DNA from: Methylophilaceae bacterium
Lineage (GTDB): Bacteria > Pseudomonadota > Gammaproteobacteria > Burkholderiales > Methylophilaceae
Length of the DNA: 54,300 nt
Assembly: GCA_026419515.1 (NCBI GenBank)
Contig: JANZZG010000039.1
Location: forward strand, 1 to 54,300
Reading direction: 5' to 3'
Shown: positions 16,663 to 26,372 of the stretch, in pieces
Position numbering within the stretch: the first letter of the stretch is position 1
Layout: each line of letters opens with the position of its first letter
Made by a program: the position numbers and the translations under genes
Notes under the pieces: generated by a model
The model's input: the letters and a program-made list of their open reading frames with translations, nothing else
What the model was told of the DNA's origin: nothing
Databases searched by the model: none

Positions 16663-17373
16663 TTACGATGTGCTTGCGTGAATGGGCCGTTTTGCTCTTT
16701 CCCCGAAAATGGCGGTTCCTATCCTGACGAGAGTGGCCCCTTCTGCGATGGCGGCTGGAAAATCATCCGACATACCCATGGACAGCGTGTCCAGTACCAG
16801 CCCTTCGCTCTGTAACGCCTCGCTGAGCTCACGTAGCATTCTAAAGCGCTGGCGTTGCAATGCAATGTCGGTGGTCGGTTCTGGGATCGCCATCAGCCCG
16901 CGCAATCGAAGGCGTGGTAATGCAGCCACCGTTCGGGCCAGCGCCGGCAGGTCGGATGGCTCACAGCCACTTTTGCTGGCTTCACCGCTGATATTGACTT
17001 GGATGCAGACATTCAATGGAGGCAACCGTGGCGGTCGGCCGTCATTCAAGCGTTGCGCGATTTTGAGGCGATCCACACTATGTACCCAGCTGAAATGTTC
17101 GGCGACCAGCCGCGTCTTGTTGCTTTGCAGTGGACCGATGAAATGCCATTCGAGGGGAAGATCGGACAATGCCGCGATCTTGTTTAGCCCCTCCTGGGCG
17201 TAATTTTCCCCGAAACGGACCTGGCCCGCCGCATAAGCTGCGCGTATCGCATCGGTAGAATGTGCTTTACTGACTGCGAGCAGCACGACAGACTCCGGCG
17301 GCCGACCGGCCAAACGCGCAGCTTCGGCAATGCGGTTGCGGACAGCTTGCAAGCGTTCGGATATTGAGGTCAT
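16663..17373 (-). CDS. yggS: YggS/PROSC-family PLP homeostasis protein
   Basis: This 236-aa protein has the single-domain alanine-racemase-like barrel, with the PLP lysine in LLAVSKAHS and the motifs GENYAQE, WHFIGPLQSNK and MGMSDDFPAAI. It binds PLP and helps keep the free cofactor pool balanced rather than acting as a racemase. ATG at 17373 is chosen since AAGGA lies just upstream and the product matches the family N-terminus. It is divergent from pilT with only 53 bp between starts. Confidence 0.93.
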   Translation of the reverse strand: MTSISERLQAVRNRIAEAARLAGRPPESVVLLAVSKAHSTDAIRAAYAAGQVRFGENYAQEGLNKIAALSDLPLEWHFIGPLQSNKTRLVAEHFSWVHSVDRLKIAQRLNDGRPPRLPPLNVCIQVNISGEASKSGCEPSDLPALARTVAALPRLRLRGLMAIPEPTTDIALQRQRFRMLRELSEALQSEGLVLDTLSMGMSDDFPAAIAEGATLVRIGTAIFGERAKRPIHASTS

Positions 17374-17426
17374 AATCCTTGCATGAGTTGCATCAATCTC
17401 GATGACCATTATATCAAGGGGGGCTC

Positions 17427-18470
17427 ATGGACATTTCCGACCTGCTGGCGTTCTCGGTAAAAAATCAGGCATCCGACCTGCACCTTTCCGCCGGCTTGCC
17501 ACCCATGATCCGTGTGCATGGGGATGTGCGTCGGATCAATGTGCCGGCGTTGGATCACAGCCAGGTACATGACATGGTGTATGACATCATGAATGACAGC
17601 CAGCGCAAGTATTATGAAGAAAACCTGGAATGTGATTTTTCCTTTGAGATTCCGAATCTGGCACGCTTCCGCGTCAATGCTTTCAATCAAAACCGGGGGG
17701 CAGGGGCGGTGTTTCGTACCATTCCCTCCAAGGTGCTGACTTTAGAGCAACTGAATGCGCCTCCCATTTTCAAAGAGATCGCGCAGAATCCCCGCGGGAT
17801 CGTGTTGGTGACGGGTCCCACGGGCTCTGGCAAATCTACCACGCTGGCTGCCATGATCAATTACATCAACGAGGAGGAATACGGCCACATCCTGACAGTG
17901 GAAGATCCCATTGAGTTCGTACACGAGTCCAAGCGCTGCTTGGTCAACCAGCGTGAGGTCGGGCCGCATACTCTGTCCTTCGCCAATGCACTGCGTTCGG
18001 CATTGCGTGAGGATCCCGATGTCATCTTGGTGGGCGAAATGCGAGACCTGGAAACAATCCGTTTGGCACTGACTGCTGCGGAAACCGGTCACCTGGTATT
18101 CGGTACCCTCCATACCTCATCGGCGGCCAAAACCATAGACCGTATCGTGGACGTGTTTCCTGCAGCAGAGAAGGAAATGGTGCGGGCCATGCTGTCCGAG
18201 TCGTTGCGCGCGGTCATTTCGCAGACGTTGTGTAAGAAAAAAGACGGCTCCGGTCGCGTCGCGGCGCACGAAATCATGATTGGCACACCTGCCATCCGCA
18301 ATCTGATCCGTGAGAACAAGGTTGCGCAAATGTATTCGGCGATCCAGACTGGCCAGAATGTCGGGATGCAAACCTTGGACCAAAATCTTGCCGAGCTGGT
18401 CCGCAAGAACGTGATTTCTTTGCAGGAGGCAAGAAGCAAGGCAGCCAACAAAGATACATTCGTCGGTTGA
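17427..18470 (+). CDS. pilT: Type IV pilus retraction ATPase PilT
   Basis: This 347-aa hexameric ATPase powers pilus retraction for twitching. The N-terminal PAS-like domain starts MDISDLLAFSVKN; Walker A is GPTGSGKST, followed by an Asp box, Walker B region VILVGEMRD, a His box and the C-terminal AIRNLIRE motif characteristic of PilT. A strong AAGGGGGG ribosome binding site precedes the ATG. It is followed by pilU 24 bp later. No pilin or assembly genes are in the window. Confidence 0.96.
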   Translation: MDISDLLAFSVKNQASDLHLSAGLPPMIRVHGDVRRINVPALDHSQVHDMVYDIMNDSQRKYYEENLECDFSFEIPNLARFRVNAFNQNRGAGAVFRTIPSKVLTLEQLNAPPIFKEIAQNPRGIVLVTGPTGSGKSTTLAAMINYINEEEYGHILTVEDPIEFVHESKRCLVNQREVGPHTLSFANALRSALREDPDVILVGEMRDLETIRLALTAAETGHLVFGTLHTSSAAKTIDRIVDVFPAAEKEMVRAMLSESLRAVISQTLCKKKDGSGRVAAHEIMIGTPAIRNLIRENKVAQMYSAIQTGQNVGMQTLDQNLAELVRKNVISLQEARSKAANKDTFVG

Positions 18471-18494
18471 GGTAGCGTTGCGTAGGAGTGGAAT

Positions 18495-19637
18495 ATGGCG
18501 ATAGATCCAGGGCAGGCAGAAAAATTCGTTTTCGACCTGTTGCGGTTGATGATCGCGAAAAATGCTTCCGATCTTTTCATCACCACAGGCTTTCCCCCTG
18601 CGATGAAGATCGATGGCAAAGTGACGCCGGTGACCAACCAGGCTTTGACTGCCCAGCAGTGCAGGGAAATCGCCCGCTCCATCATGAACGACAAGCAGGC
18701 AGCCGAATTCGATGCCACCAAAGAGTGCAACTTCGCCATTTCGCTGCCAGGGACGGCACGATTTCGTGTCAATGCGTTCATACAGCGCGGTTACACCGGG
18801 CTGGTGTTCCGCACCATCGCCACCAGGATCCCCACCTTCGAGGAATTGGGCCTGCCGGAAGTGCTCAAGGAGATCGCGCTGACCAAACGCGGCCTGGTCA
18901 TCTTCGTCGGCGGCACCGGCTCCGGCAAGTCGACCTCGCTCGCCGCCATGGTGGGCTACCGCAACGAAAACACCTATGGACACATCATCACTATCGAAGA
19001 CCCGGTGGAATACGTGCATGAGCACAAGAATTGCATCATCACCCACCGTGAAGTCGGTGTGGATACGGAAAACTGGTTTGCCGCGCTGAAAAACACCCTT
19101 CGCCAGGCGCCGGATGTCATCCTGATCGGTGAAATCCGCGACCGCGAAACCATGGATTACGCCGTGGCTTTCGCCGAAACCGGCCACCTTTGCCTGGCGA
19201 CGCTGCATGCCAACAGTACCAACCAGGCATTGGACCGCATCATCAACTTTTTCCCGGAAGAGCGTCGCCAGCAGCTTTTGATGGATCTCTCCCTCAATGT
19301 CAAGGCCTTCATTTCACAACGCCTGATCCCGCGCAAGCAAGGCAAAGGCCGGGTGGCGGCGATGGAAATCATGATCAACTCCCCGCTCATTTCCGACCTC
19401 ATCTTCAAGGGTGAAGTGCACCAGATCAAAGAGGTGATCGCCAAATCGCGCGAGCTGGGCATGCAGACATTCGACCAGGCATTGTTCGATCTTTATGAAG
19501 CGGGCCTGATCAGCTACGAGGACGCATTGCGCAACGCCGATTCGGTCAACGATTTGCGTCTCAGGATCAAACTGGAGAGCAAGGAAGCCAAAGATAAAGA
19601 CTTGTCGGCCGGTCTTGGCCATCTCGATATCGTTTGA
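18495..19637 (+). CDS. pilU: PilT-like accessory ATPase PilU
   Basis: This 380-aa PilT paralogue has Walker A GGTGSGKST, VILIGEIRD and HANSTNQAL, plus a longer C-terminal tail than PilT. PilU works with PilT to strengthen retraction. AGGAGTGG stands before the ATG, 24 bp after pilT, so the two form an operon. Confidence 0.95.
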   Translation: MAIDPGQAEKFVFDLLRLMIAKNASDLFITTGFPPAMKIDGKVTPVTNQALTAQQCREIARSIMNDKQAAEFDATKECNFAISLPGTARFRVNAFIQRGYTGLVFRTIATRIPTFEELGLPEVLKEIALTKRGLVIFVGGTGSGKSTSLAAMVGYRNENTYGHIITIEDPVEYVHEHKNCIITHREVGVDTENWFAALKNTLRQAPDVILIGEIRDRETMDYAVAFAETGHLCLATLHANSTNQALDRIINFFPEERRQQLLMDLSLNVKAFISQRLIPRKQGKGRVAAMEIMINSPLISDLIFKGEVHQIKEVIAKSRELGMQTFDQALFDLYEAGLISYEDALRNADSVNDLRLRIKLESKEAKDKDLSAGLGHLDIV

Positions 19638-20018
19638 TGGATGTTGTTTTGCGGGGCAGTTCCATCAAAAAATGGGCAGGTCGTGTCAACGCCAGAGGAT
19701 GTAGGGGCGTTGAATGTTCACCATGAAGCGGCAAAGGGTGGGTTACAGGCCATTCCCGCCTATGCAGGCTTTGGTGTTTTGGATTATGATTGCATGCTTT
19801 GATAAAAAAGCATGCAAAGCCCGGGCGAGGACGCCGTTCTCGAGCAGTGATGCGCGGGTGCGCCCGTGGGATCAGGCCTGGCGGTATGGATGCATGGCGC
19901 ATCATCAAGATGGGTCTGTGGGTCATGCCCTCTAATGCCGAAGCAATGCCGACCGAAGTCATGATTTGAATTCTGGTCGATTGGTTTAGTCTCGTTCATC
20001 AAGTAGAGGAGTCATACA
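19638..20018. other. 381-bp gap with a 10-bp perfect palindrome
   Basis: The gap between pilU and the cytochrome c gene shows no convincing gene; short open frames on both strands have no ribosome binding site or family look. A perfect inverted repeat is at 19791-19816: TGCATGCTTT, loop GATAAA, AAAGCATGCA. No T tract follows, so it is not a standard terminator. AGAGGAG just before 20019 is the ribosome binding site of the cytochrome gene. Confidence 0.5.
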
Positions 20019-20330
20019 ATGAAGCAATTGTTGAGTGTGTTCGTCGCTGCTGGTTTGATGACCATTGCGGGTCAAGCCGCGGCTGACTTGGCGCTTGCGC
20101 AAAAGAGCGGCTGCATGATGTGCCATGCGATCGACAAAAAGGTGATCGGGCCATCCTACAAGGATGTGGCGGCCAAGTACAAGGGCCAGGCCGATGCCGA
20201 AGCCAAGTTGATCACTAAAGTGGCCAAGGGTGGCTCTGGCGTGTGGGGTTCGGTTCCCATGCCCCCGAACAGCCCCAAGGTCAGCGATGCCGACATCAAG
20301 ACCCTGGTCAAGTGGGTGCTGGCGCAATAA
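20019..20330 (+). CDS. Small class I cytochrome c (c551/c552-like)
   Basis: This 103-aa precursor has a signal peptide cut near residue 22 and one heme site C32-MM-C35-H36. M81 in the GSVPMPPN loop is the sixth ligand. The GGSGVWGSVPMPP segment is the hallmark of cytochromes c551/c552, which donate electrons to terminal oxidases or nitrite reductase. It stands alone, so the partner is unknown. A strong terminator follows. Confidence 0.92.
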   Translation: MKQLLSVFVAAGLMTIAGQAAADLALAQKSGCMMCHAIDKKVIGPSYKDVAAKYKGQADAEAKLITKVAKGGSGVWGSVPMPPNSPKVSDADIKTLVKWVLAQ

Positions 20331-20346
20331 CCACGATTCTCTCTTG

Positions 20347-20377
20347 AAAAAGCCGGTCGTTTCCGACCGGCTTTTTT
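20347..20377. terminator. Bidirectional rho-independent terminator
   Basis: GCCGGTCG (20352-20359) pairs with CGACCGGC (20364-20371) around a TTTC loop, with a run of A on the left and six T on the right. It can end both the cytochrome c transcript and the convergent permease transcript. The TAA stop of the permease (20376-20378) lies in its T tract. Confidence 0.9.
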
Positions 20378-21770
20378 ATTGCGCCAGCTTGCTGTGGCGG
20401 ATCGAATAGGTGAAGTAAACGATCAGCCCGATCACCAGCCACACAATGAAACGTATCCAGGTGGTCTCTGGCAGGAAAGTCATTAGGGCACCGCAGGACA
20501 GCATGCCCAGAGCCGGAAACAGCGGGTTGAGTGGATTCTTGAACGGCCGGTGTAGGTGTGGTTGGCGAATACGCAGCACGATGACACCCAGGCACACTAG
20601 CACGAAAGAAGCCAGTGTTCCGATGTTGACCAGTTCCGCCAATGCCCCTAGCGGGAAAAACCCGGCACCCAGTGCCATGAGGATGCCGCACAGAACGATC
20701 ACACGGATCGGTGTTTGGGTTTTCGCATCGAGCTCGGCGAAGAAAGGGGAAATCAGGCCATCGCGTGACATGGCGAAAATGATGCGTGTGAGGCCGTAAT
20801 AGAGTACCAGCATGACGGTGGTCAGACCGGCGATGACCCCCGTGGCAACCAGGGCGGATGCCCAGTTGTAGCCCAGCAACTGTAGGGCGTGGGCGACGGG
20901 TGAGGAGACATTGAGGTCGGTGTAAGGTACGATGCCCGTGAGTAAACCCGAAACGGCGATGTAGATCACGGTGCAAAAGCCCAGTGAAGCAATGATGCCG
21001 ATCGGCACGTCGCGTTGCGGATTTTTGGCTTCCTCCACTGCGGTCGATACCGCATCGAACCCGATATAGGCGAAAAAAACCAACGAAGCGCCAGCGAGCA
21101 CACCAATGGTCTTACCATCAGGCAAAGTGTCAAACCAGCCATAAGGCATGAAAGGATGCCAGTTGCTTGGGTTGACATTGAAGGCAGCGATGCCGAGGAA
21201 GATCGCGATGGTCAGCAATTTGACGAAGACCATGGCTGTGTTGAGTTGGGCGCTCTGCTTGACGCCGATGATGAGCAACCCCATCAGAATCAGAATGATG
21301 CCAGCTGCCGGCAGGTTGATGATGCCGCCCAGTTCCGGGGATTTGGTGAGCGCTTCCGGCAATCCCATGCCCATCGCCGTTAAGGCATTGTTGAAGTAGC
21401 CCGACCACCCATTGGCCACTGCGGCCACCGAAACACTGTATTCCAACAGCAGGATCCAGCCGATGATCCACGCCACCACTTCCCCAAACGCGACGTAGCT
21501 GTAGCCATAAGCGCTGCCGCAACCCCCGACGGTCGCCGCGAGCTCTGAATACGCCAGCGCAGCGAACACACAGGCGATGCCGGAGATTACGAATGACAGC
21601 ACCACGGCGGGTCCCGCCTGGTTGGCGGCAGCAATGCCGGTCAGCACGAAAATGCCGGTACCAATGATGGCGCCGATCCCAAGCAAGGTGAGATCGAATG
21701 CAGAAAGACATTTTTTGAGGCCAGTATCGACATGCTCGACCGGCTTGGTACGAAAGATGGGTAAAGCCAT
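20376..21770 (-). CDS. APC-superfamily amino acid permease (cationic amino acid transporter type)
   Basis: This 464-aa inner-membrane protein has about 12 membrane helices. The substrate-binding stretch GIGAIIGTGIFVLTG is in the first helix, with the FFAYIGFDAVSTAVEEAKNP signature near the middle. It resembles the CAT/YfnA group that takes up amino acids by proton or exchange coupling; the substrate cannot be read from sequence. It is transcribed alone and ends inside the terminator shared with the cytochrome c gene. Confidence 0.88.
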   Translation of the reverse strand: MALPIFRTKPVEHVDTGLKKCLSAFDLTLLGIGAIIGTGIFVLTGIAAANQAGPAVVLSFVISGIACVFAALAYSELAATVGGCGSAYGYSYVAFGEVVAWIIGWILLLEYSVSVAAVANGWSGYFNNALTAMGMGLPEALTKSPELGGIINLPAAGIILILMGLLIIGVKQSAQLNTAMVFVKLLTIAIFLGIAAFNVNPSNWHPFMPYGWFDTLPDGKTIGVLAGASLVFFAYIGFDAVSTAVEEAKNPQRDVPIGIIASLGFCTVIYIAVSGLLTGIVPYTDLNVSSPVAHALQLLGYNWASALVATGVIAGLTTVMLVLYYGLTRIIFAMSRDGLISPFFAELDAKTQTPIRVIVLCGILMALGAGFFPLGALAELVNIGTLASFVLVCLGVIVLRIRQPHLHRPFKNPLNPLFPALGMLSCGALMTFLPETTWIRFIVWLVIGLIVYFTYSIRHSKLAQ

Positions 21771-21811
21771 GCAGATTCTCCCTCGCGTTTGTTACCGATT
21801 ATGCCCCAGAC

Positions 21812-22714
21812 CTAGTCAGCCAACCAGTCCCTATTGATCAGGAAGTCGGTGTAGAGCTCGGCTTCGCGGGAACCTGCCTCCGGCTGCCAGTCGTAGCGCC
21901 ATTTGACGATGGGGGGCAAGGACATCAGGATGGATTCGGTCCGTCCACCCGACTGTAGCCCGAACAGCGTACCACGGTCATAAACCAGGTTGAATTCGAC
22001 GTAGCGCCCTCGGCGGTAGGCCTGGAAGTCGCGCTCACGCTCACCATAGGGGGTATCGAGTCGGCGCTGCAAAATGGGCAGATAGGCTTTGAGGAAATGG
22101 TCGCCCACACTGCGTGTCAATGCGAAACTTTGTTCGAATCCGAGTTCGTTGAAATCATCGAAAAAGATGCCCCCCACTCCACGCGGCTCCTTGCGATGCT
22201 TGAGGTAGAAATAATCATCACACCATTTCTTGAAGCGTGGATAGAGATCCTTGCCAAAGGGTGCCAGGGCATCCCGACAGATACGGTGGAAGTGCCGGGC
22301 ATCCTCTTCGAACCCATAGTAAGGTGTCAGGTCCATGCCTCCGCCGAACCACCAAACAGGGGGCGTATGCGCTTTTTTTGCGATGAAACAACGCACGTTC
22401 AGATGTACGGTGGGTGCATAGGGATTGCGTGGGTGTAGCACCAACGACACACCCGCGGCCTCGAAGCCGCAGCCGGCCAGTTCAGGACGTGTGGCCGAGG
22501 CGGAAGAGGGCAAGCGATCTCCCATGACATGAGAGAAATTGACTCCGCCGCGCTCCAAAACGTTGCCTTCCTCTATGACGCAGCTAATGCCACCGCCGCC
22601 TTCCGCACGCTGCCAGGCATCATGCAAGAAATGTTTGCCATCTACATGTTGCAGGCTCTCGATGATGTGCTCCTGCAAACGTAAGAAATAATCCCTGACT
22701 GCTTCGAAATCCAT
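21812..22714 (-). CDS. hemF: Oxygen-dependent coproporphyrinogen III oxidase
   Basis: This 300-aa enzyme makes protoporphyrinogen IX in aerobic haem synthesis. Signature pieces are present: [40 protein letters not shown] and [13 protein letters not shown] at 22714 is used; a GTG at 22723, right after the tsaC stop, could add three residues. It is the last gene of the dusB-fis-purH-purD-tsaC-hemF run. Confidence 0.95.
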   Translation of the reverse strand: MDFEAVRDYFLRLQEHIIESLQHVDGKHFLHDAWQRAEGGGGISCVIEEGNVLERGGVNFSHVMGDRLPSSASATRPELAGCGFEAAGVSLVLHPRNPYAPTVHLNVRCFIAKKAHTPPVWWFGGGMDLTPYYGFEEDARHFHRICRDALAPFGKDLYPRFKKWCDDYFYLKHRKEPRGVGGIFFDDFNELGFEQSFALTRSVGDHFLKAYLPILQRRLDTPYGERERDFQAYRRGRYVEFNLVYDRGTLFGLQSGGRTESILMSLPPIVKWRYDWQPEAGSREAELYTDFLINRDWLAD

Positions 22715-22723
22715 GCGCAGCAC

Positions 22724-23266
22724 CTACCTTCTAATGATTGCACCGGTGGCAAGATCACGAATGGTGGAGGGGCGGCGGCGCGCACCGATACGCCCCGGGA
22801 TGACCAGAACCCGTTTGCCGAACAAGCGACGACATTCGGCGGCGGTTTTGGCGGGTTTACCGCCACTCAGATTGGCGCTGGTGGATACCAACGCCATGCC
22901 GGCCAGTTCACACAAGCGTGCTGCTGCACGATGCGCAGTCACTCTGACTGCGATCGTGTCATGTCGGCCGCGCAGCCAGGCTGGGCAATCGCGTGCGGCC
23001 GGAACCAGCCAGGTGTTGGGGCCTGGCCACAAGGCGCGCATGCGGTTCGAATCGGACAGGGACAGGGTGGCCAGGTAGGGGCGCAATTGTCTTACGCGGG
23101 ACGCAATGAGGATCAATCCCTTGGCCACGCTGCGCCGCTTCAGTGCCAGCACACGCCGTACTGCGCGACGGTTGCGCGGATCGCACCCCAACCCGTAGCA
23201 GGATTCGGTCGGGTAGGCGAGCACGCCTCCCCGTATCAGAAACAGGCGCAGGCGTCGGGCGTCCAT
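22724..23266 (-). CDS. tsaC: Threonylcarbamoyl-AMP synthase (TsaC/Sua5/YrdC)
   Basis: This 180-aa protein makes threonylcarbamoyl-AMP for the t6A37 tRNA modification. It shows AYPTESCYGLGCDP, the LKRR...KGLI substrate loop, PGPNTWL, VRVT and STSANLSGG. The length fits the short TsaC form without the Sua5 domain. ATG at 23266 lies 7 bp after the purD stop; the longer open frame upstream overlaps purD. It directly precedes hemF. Confidence 0.9.
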   Translation of the reverse strand: MDARRLRLFLIRGGVLAYPTESCYGLGCDPRNRRAVRRVLALKRRSVAKGLILIASRVRQLRPYLATLSLSDSNRMRALWPGPNTWLVPAARDCPAWLRGRHDTIAVRVTAHRAAARLCELAGMALVSTSANLSGGKPAKTAAECRRLFGKRVLVIPGRIGARRRPSTIRDLATGAIIRR

Positions 23267-23273
23267 GTTGGAG

Positions 23274-24545
23274 TCAGCCCCGGCCGATCGCGCGCCAGCC
23301 GATGTCACGGCGCATCTGGCGGCCTTCGAAGTGGATACCCTCGGCAATTGCATAGGCACGTGTTCGTGCCTCTTTGACCGTATCGCCCAGCGCGGTGACA
23401 CACAGGACACGTCCGCCGCTGGTGACCACTTGCCCATCGACCAGTTTGGTCCCGGCGTGGAATACGTGCGCATCTTGCAGTGCATGCGGCAGGCCATGGA
23501 TGATGTCGCCGGTGCGCGGGGTGTCAGGATAGCTGGCAGCGGCCAGCACCACGCCCAGCGCCACACGGCGGTCCCATTCCACCTCGGCGCGGTCCAGGGT
23601 GCCATTCACGGCATGCTCGACCAGATCGACCAGGTCACTCTTGAGGCGCAGCATGATGGGCTGGGTTTCCGGATCCCCCATGCGGCAGTTGAATTCCAAT
23701 GTTTTGGGATTGCCGTTGGGGTCGATCATCAGGCCGGCGTAGAGGAATCCAGTATAAGGAGTACCTTCCTGCGCCATGCCCTGCACCGTTGGACGGATGA
23801 TTTCCCGCATGATCCTGGCGTGAATTTCCGGGGTCACCACCGGCGCGGGGGAATAGGCGCCCATGCCGCCGGTATTGGGGCCGAGATCGCCGTCCAGCAG
23901 GCGCTTGTGGTCCTGGCTGGTGGCAAGCGGCAGGATGTGCTCGCCATCGACCATCACGATGAAGCTGGCTTCTTCGCCCTCCAGAAATTCCTCGATCACC
24001 ACGCGCGCTCCCGCGGCCCCCAGCTTGTTGTCGGCCAGCATCATGTCGATGGCGTCATGGGCCTCGCTTTCGGTCATGGCCACCACCACTCCCTTGCCAG
24101 CGGCAAGCCCGTCCGCCTTGATCACGATCGGCGCCCCCTGCCGCCGGACATGGTCGTGCGCCGCCACAGCCTCGGTGAAGGTGGCATAGGCCGCAGTGGG
24201 AATGCCATGGCGTGCCATGAAAGCCTTGGCGAAATCTTTGGAGGATTCCAGCCGTGCGGCAGCCTTGCTGGGGCCAAAAATTTTTAGACCGGCCCCGATG
24301 AAAGCATCGACTATGCCTTGTGACAGTGGCGCCTCGGGGCCGACCACGGTGAGGGCGATGTGCTCCTGCTGGGCGAATTCGACCAGCGCCGTGATCTCGG
24401 TAATGGGCACGTTTTGCAACTTGGGCTCGAGTGCGGTACCGGCATTGCCCGGTGCCACGAATACCTTGGAAGCACGCGGGCTTTGTGCCAGTTTCCACGC
24501 CAGCGCATGTTCACGTCCACCGTTGCCAATCACCAGGATTTTCAT
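23274..24545 (-). CDS. purD: Phosphoribosylamine-glycine ligase
   Basis: This 423-aa ATP-grasp enzyme joins glycine to phosphoribosylamine in purine synthesis. The N-terminus KILVIGNGGREHALAWKLA, the GPEAPLSQGIVD segment, ADGLAAGKGV and the ATP-grasp motif GDPETQ are all present. It is 13 bp downstream of purH in the same operon. Confidence 0.96.
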   Translation of the reverse strand: MKILVIGNGGREHALAWKLAQSPRASKVFVAPGNAGTALEPKLQNVPITEITALVEFAQQEHIALTVVGPEAPLSQGIVDAFIGAGLKIFGPSKAAARLESSKDFAKAFMARHGIPTAAYATFTEAVAAHDHVRRQGAPIVIKADGLAAGKGVVVAMTESEAHDAIDMMLADNKLGAAGARVVIEEFLEGEEASFIVMVDGEHILPLATSQDHKRLLDGDLGPNTGGMGAYSPAPVVTPEIHARIMREIIRPTVQGMAQEGTPYTGFLYAGLMIDPNGNPKTLEFNCRMGDPETQPIMLRLKSDLVDLVEHAVNGTLDRAEVEWDRRVALGVVLAAASYPDTPRTGDIIHGLPHALQDAHVFHAGTKLVDGQVVTSGGRVLCVTALGDTVKEARTRAYAIAEGIHFEGRQMRRDIGWRAIGRG

Positions 24546-24558
24546 GGGTTCATCTCGA

Positions 24559-26127
24559 CTAATGGCGGAAATGCCGGATACCGGTCATGACCATGGCGAT
24601 GCCGTGCTCATCGGCAGCCGCAATGACCTCGTCGTCGCGTATGCTGCCGCCGGGCTGGATGACGCAGGCCGCCCCGGCTTCGGCCAATACATCCACGCCG
24701 TCGCGGAACGGGAAGAACGCATCCGAGGCTACGGCGGAACCCTGCAGCGACAGTCCGGCATTGGCCGCCTTGATGGCGGCGATGCGGGTGCTGTCCACGC
24801 GGCTCATCTGACCAGCGCCAACGCCCAGCGTCATACCGTTGCCGCAGAATACGATGGCATTGGACTTGACGAACTTGGCCACGCGCCAGGCAAACAACAG
24901 GTCGTCCAGTTGCTCCGGCGTCGGCTGCTTCTTCGTCACCACCTTGAGCTGGTCGCGGCCAACGTTGAAAGTATCGGGCGTCTGCAACAGCAGCCCCCCG
25001 CCGATGCGCTTGTATTCCAGCACGTTCTGGCCGCCGCCCAGCGGCACTTCCAGCACGCGTAGATTGGGCTTGCTGGCGAATGCGGCTTTGGCCTCGTCGC
25101 TGTACCCCGGGGCGATCAGCACCTCCACGAAGTGTTTGCGTGCGTTCATGGCGTTGACCACATCGATGCCGACCTCGCCGTTGAATGCGATGATGCCGCC
25201 GAATGCCGACGTCGGGTCGGTCTGGAACGCTTTTTCATAAGCCCCGAGCAACCCGCTGTCGATGGCCACACCGCACGGGTTGGCGTGCTTGACGATGACG
25301 CAGGCGGGAGTTCCAAAAGTCTTGACGCACTCCCATGCAGCATCGGCATCCGCAATATTGTTGTAAGACAGTTCTTTGCCCTGCAGCTGGGTAAAGTTGG
25401 CGAGTGAACCGGCGGGAAGGTTGATGTCGCGGTAGAACGCCGCATGCTGGTGCGGATTTTCACCATAACGTAAATCCATGACTTTGATGAATTGTACGTT
25501 GTAGCGGTCGGGGAAGGTCTGTTTCTGGTTGCGTGCATCCAGTGCAGTCAGGTAGTTGCTGATCGCACCATCGTATTCCGCAGTATGGGAAAAAGCCTTC
25601 TTGGCCAGTGCGAGGCGGGTTTCCGCGCCAATCGCCCCGCCGCTGGAAGCCATTTCCCGGGCCAGGAAAGGGTAGTCGTCTGGGTCGGTCACCACCACGA
25701 CATGGGCGTGATTCTTGGCGGCGGCGCGTACCATGGCGGGCCCGCCGATGTCGATGTGCTCGATCGCCTCCTCTAGCGTGCAACCCGGCTTGGCCACCGT
25801 TTCGCGGAAAGGGTAGAGGTTGACCACCACCATGTCGATGGTGGGGATCCCTGCCTGCTCCATGGCGCTCACATGCGTCGGCAAGTCGCGTCGGCCGAGG
25901 ATGCCGCCGTGGATTTTGGGATGCAGGGTTTTCACCCGCCCATCCAGCATTTCCGGAAAGCCAGTGTAATCACTGACTTCGGTGACGGTGACGTGGTTGT
26001 CGCGCAGTAACTGGGCCGTTCCCCCGGTAGACAGGATTTCGACGCCGAAGCCCTGCAGGGTCTGAGCGAATTCCACGATGCCGCGCTTGTCGGACACGCT
26101 GATGAGGGCACGTTTGATGATGGTCAT
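24559..26127 (-). CDS. purH: Bifunctional AICAR transformylase / IMP cyclohydrolase
   Basis: This 522-aa enzyme catalyses the last two steps to IMP. The N-terminal cyclohydrolase (MGS-like) domain begins [15 protein letters not shown]. The C-terminal transformylase has [19 protein letters not shown] and the KSNAIVF segment. It lies 14 bp after fis and 13 bp before purD. Confidence 0.97.
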   Translation of the reverse strand: MTIIKRALISVSDKRGIVEFAQTLQGFGVEILSTGGTAQLLRDNHVTVTEVSDYTGFPEMLDGRVKTLHPKIHGGILGRRDLPTHVSAMEQAGIPTIDMVVVNLYPFRETVAKPGCTLEEAIEHIDIGGPAMVRAAAKNHAHVVVVTDPDDYPFLAREMASSGGAIGAETRLALAKKAFSHTAEYDGAISNYLTALDARNQKQTFPDRYNVQFIKVMDLRYGENPHQHAAFYRDINLPAGSLANFTQLQGKELSYNNIADADAAWECVKTFGTPACVIVKHANPCGVAIDSGLLGAYEKAFQTDPTSAFGGIIAFNGEVGIDVVNAMNARKHFVEVLIAPGYSDEAKAAFASKPNLRVLEVPLGGGQNVLEYKRIGGGLLLQTPDTFNVGRDQLKVVTKKQPTPEQLDDLLFAWRVAKFVKSNAIVFCGNGMTLGVGAGQMSRVDSTRIAAIKAANAGLSLQGSAVASDAFFPFRDGVDVLAEAGAACVIQPGGSIRDDEVIAAADEHGIAMVMTGIRHFRH

Positions 26128-26141
26128 GCGTGGACGATGGA

Positions 26142-26372
26142 TTACTGAAGATTGTGCTGCTTGAGTTTCTTGCGTAAGGTATTGCGGTTGAGGCCCAGGA
26201 TTTCCGCCGCTTTGCTCTGGTTACCGCCGGTATGATCCATCACGAACTGAAGCAATGGTTTTTCCACACACTGGATCAACATGTCATAGAGCGCATGGGG
26301 CTGCTCGCCATCGAGATCACGGAAATATTCTTCCAAAGATTGTCGGACGCACTGGTGTAACAGTTTGCTCAT
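26142..26372 (-). CDS. fis: Fis-family nucleoid-associated DNA-binding protein
   Basis: This 76-aa protein is nearly all C-terminal Fis domain, with the helix-turn-helix [23 protein letters not shown]. It is shorter at the N-terminus than E. coli Fis, as is usual in betaproteobacteria. The ATG at 26372 overlaps the dusB stop, reproducing the dusB-fis operon. It probably bends DNA and adjusts rRNA/tRNA transcription and recombination. Confidence 0.93.
   Translation of the reverse strand: MSKLLHQCVRQSLEEYFRDLDGEQPHALYDMLIQCVEKPLLQFVMDHTGGNQSKAAEILGLNRNTLRKKLKQHNLQ

Noticed and set aside
17374..17426. Promoter TTGCAT-N16-TATATC for pilT
   Set aside because: The -10 match is only 4 of 6 and the start would be a few bases from the ATG; too weak to list.
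19567..19962. Minus-strand open frame covering the gap after pilU
   Set aside because: No ribosome binding site, no similarity I know, and it runs into pilU antisense.
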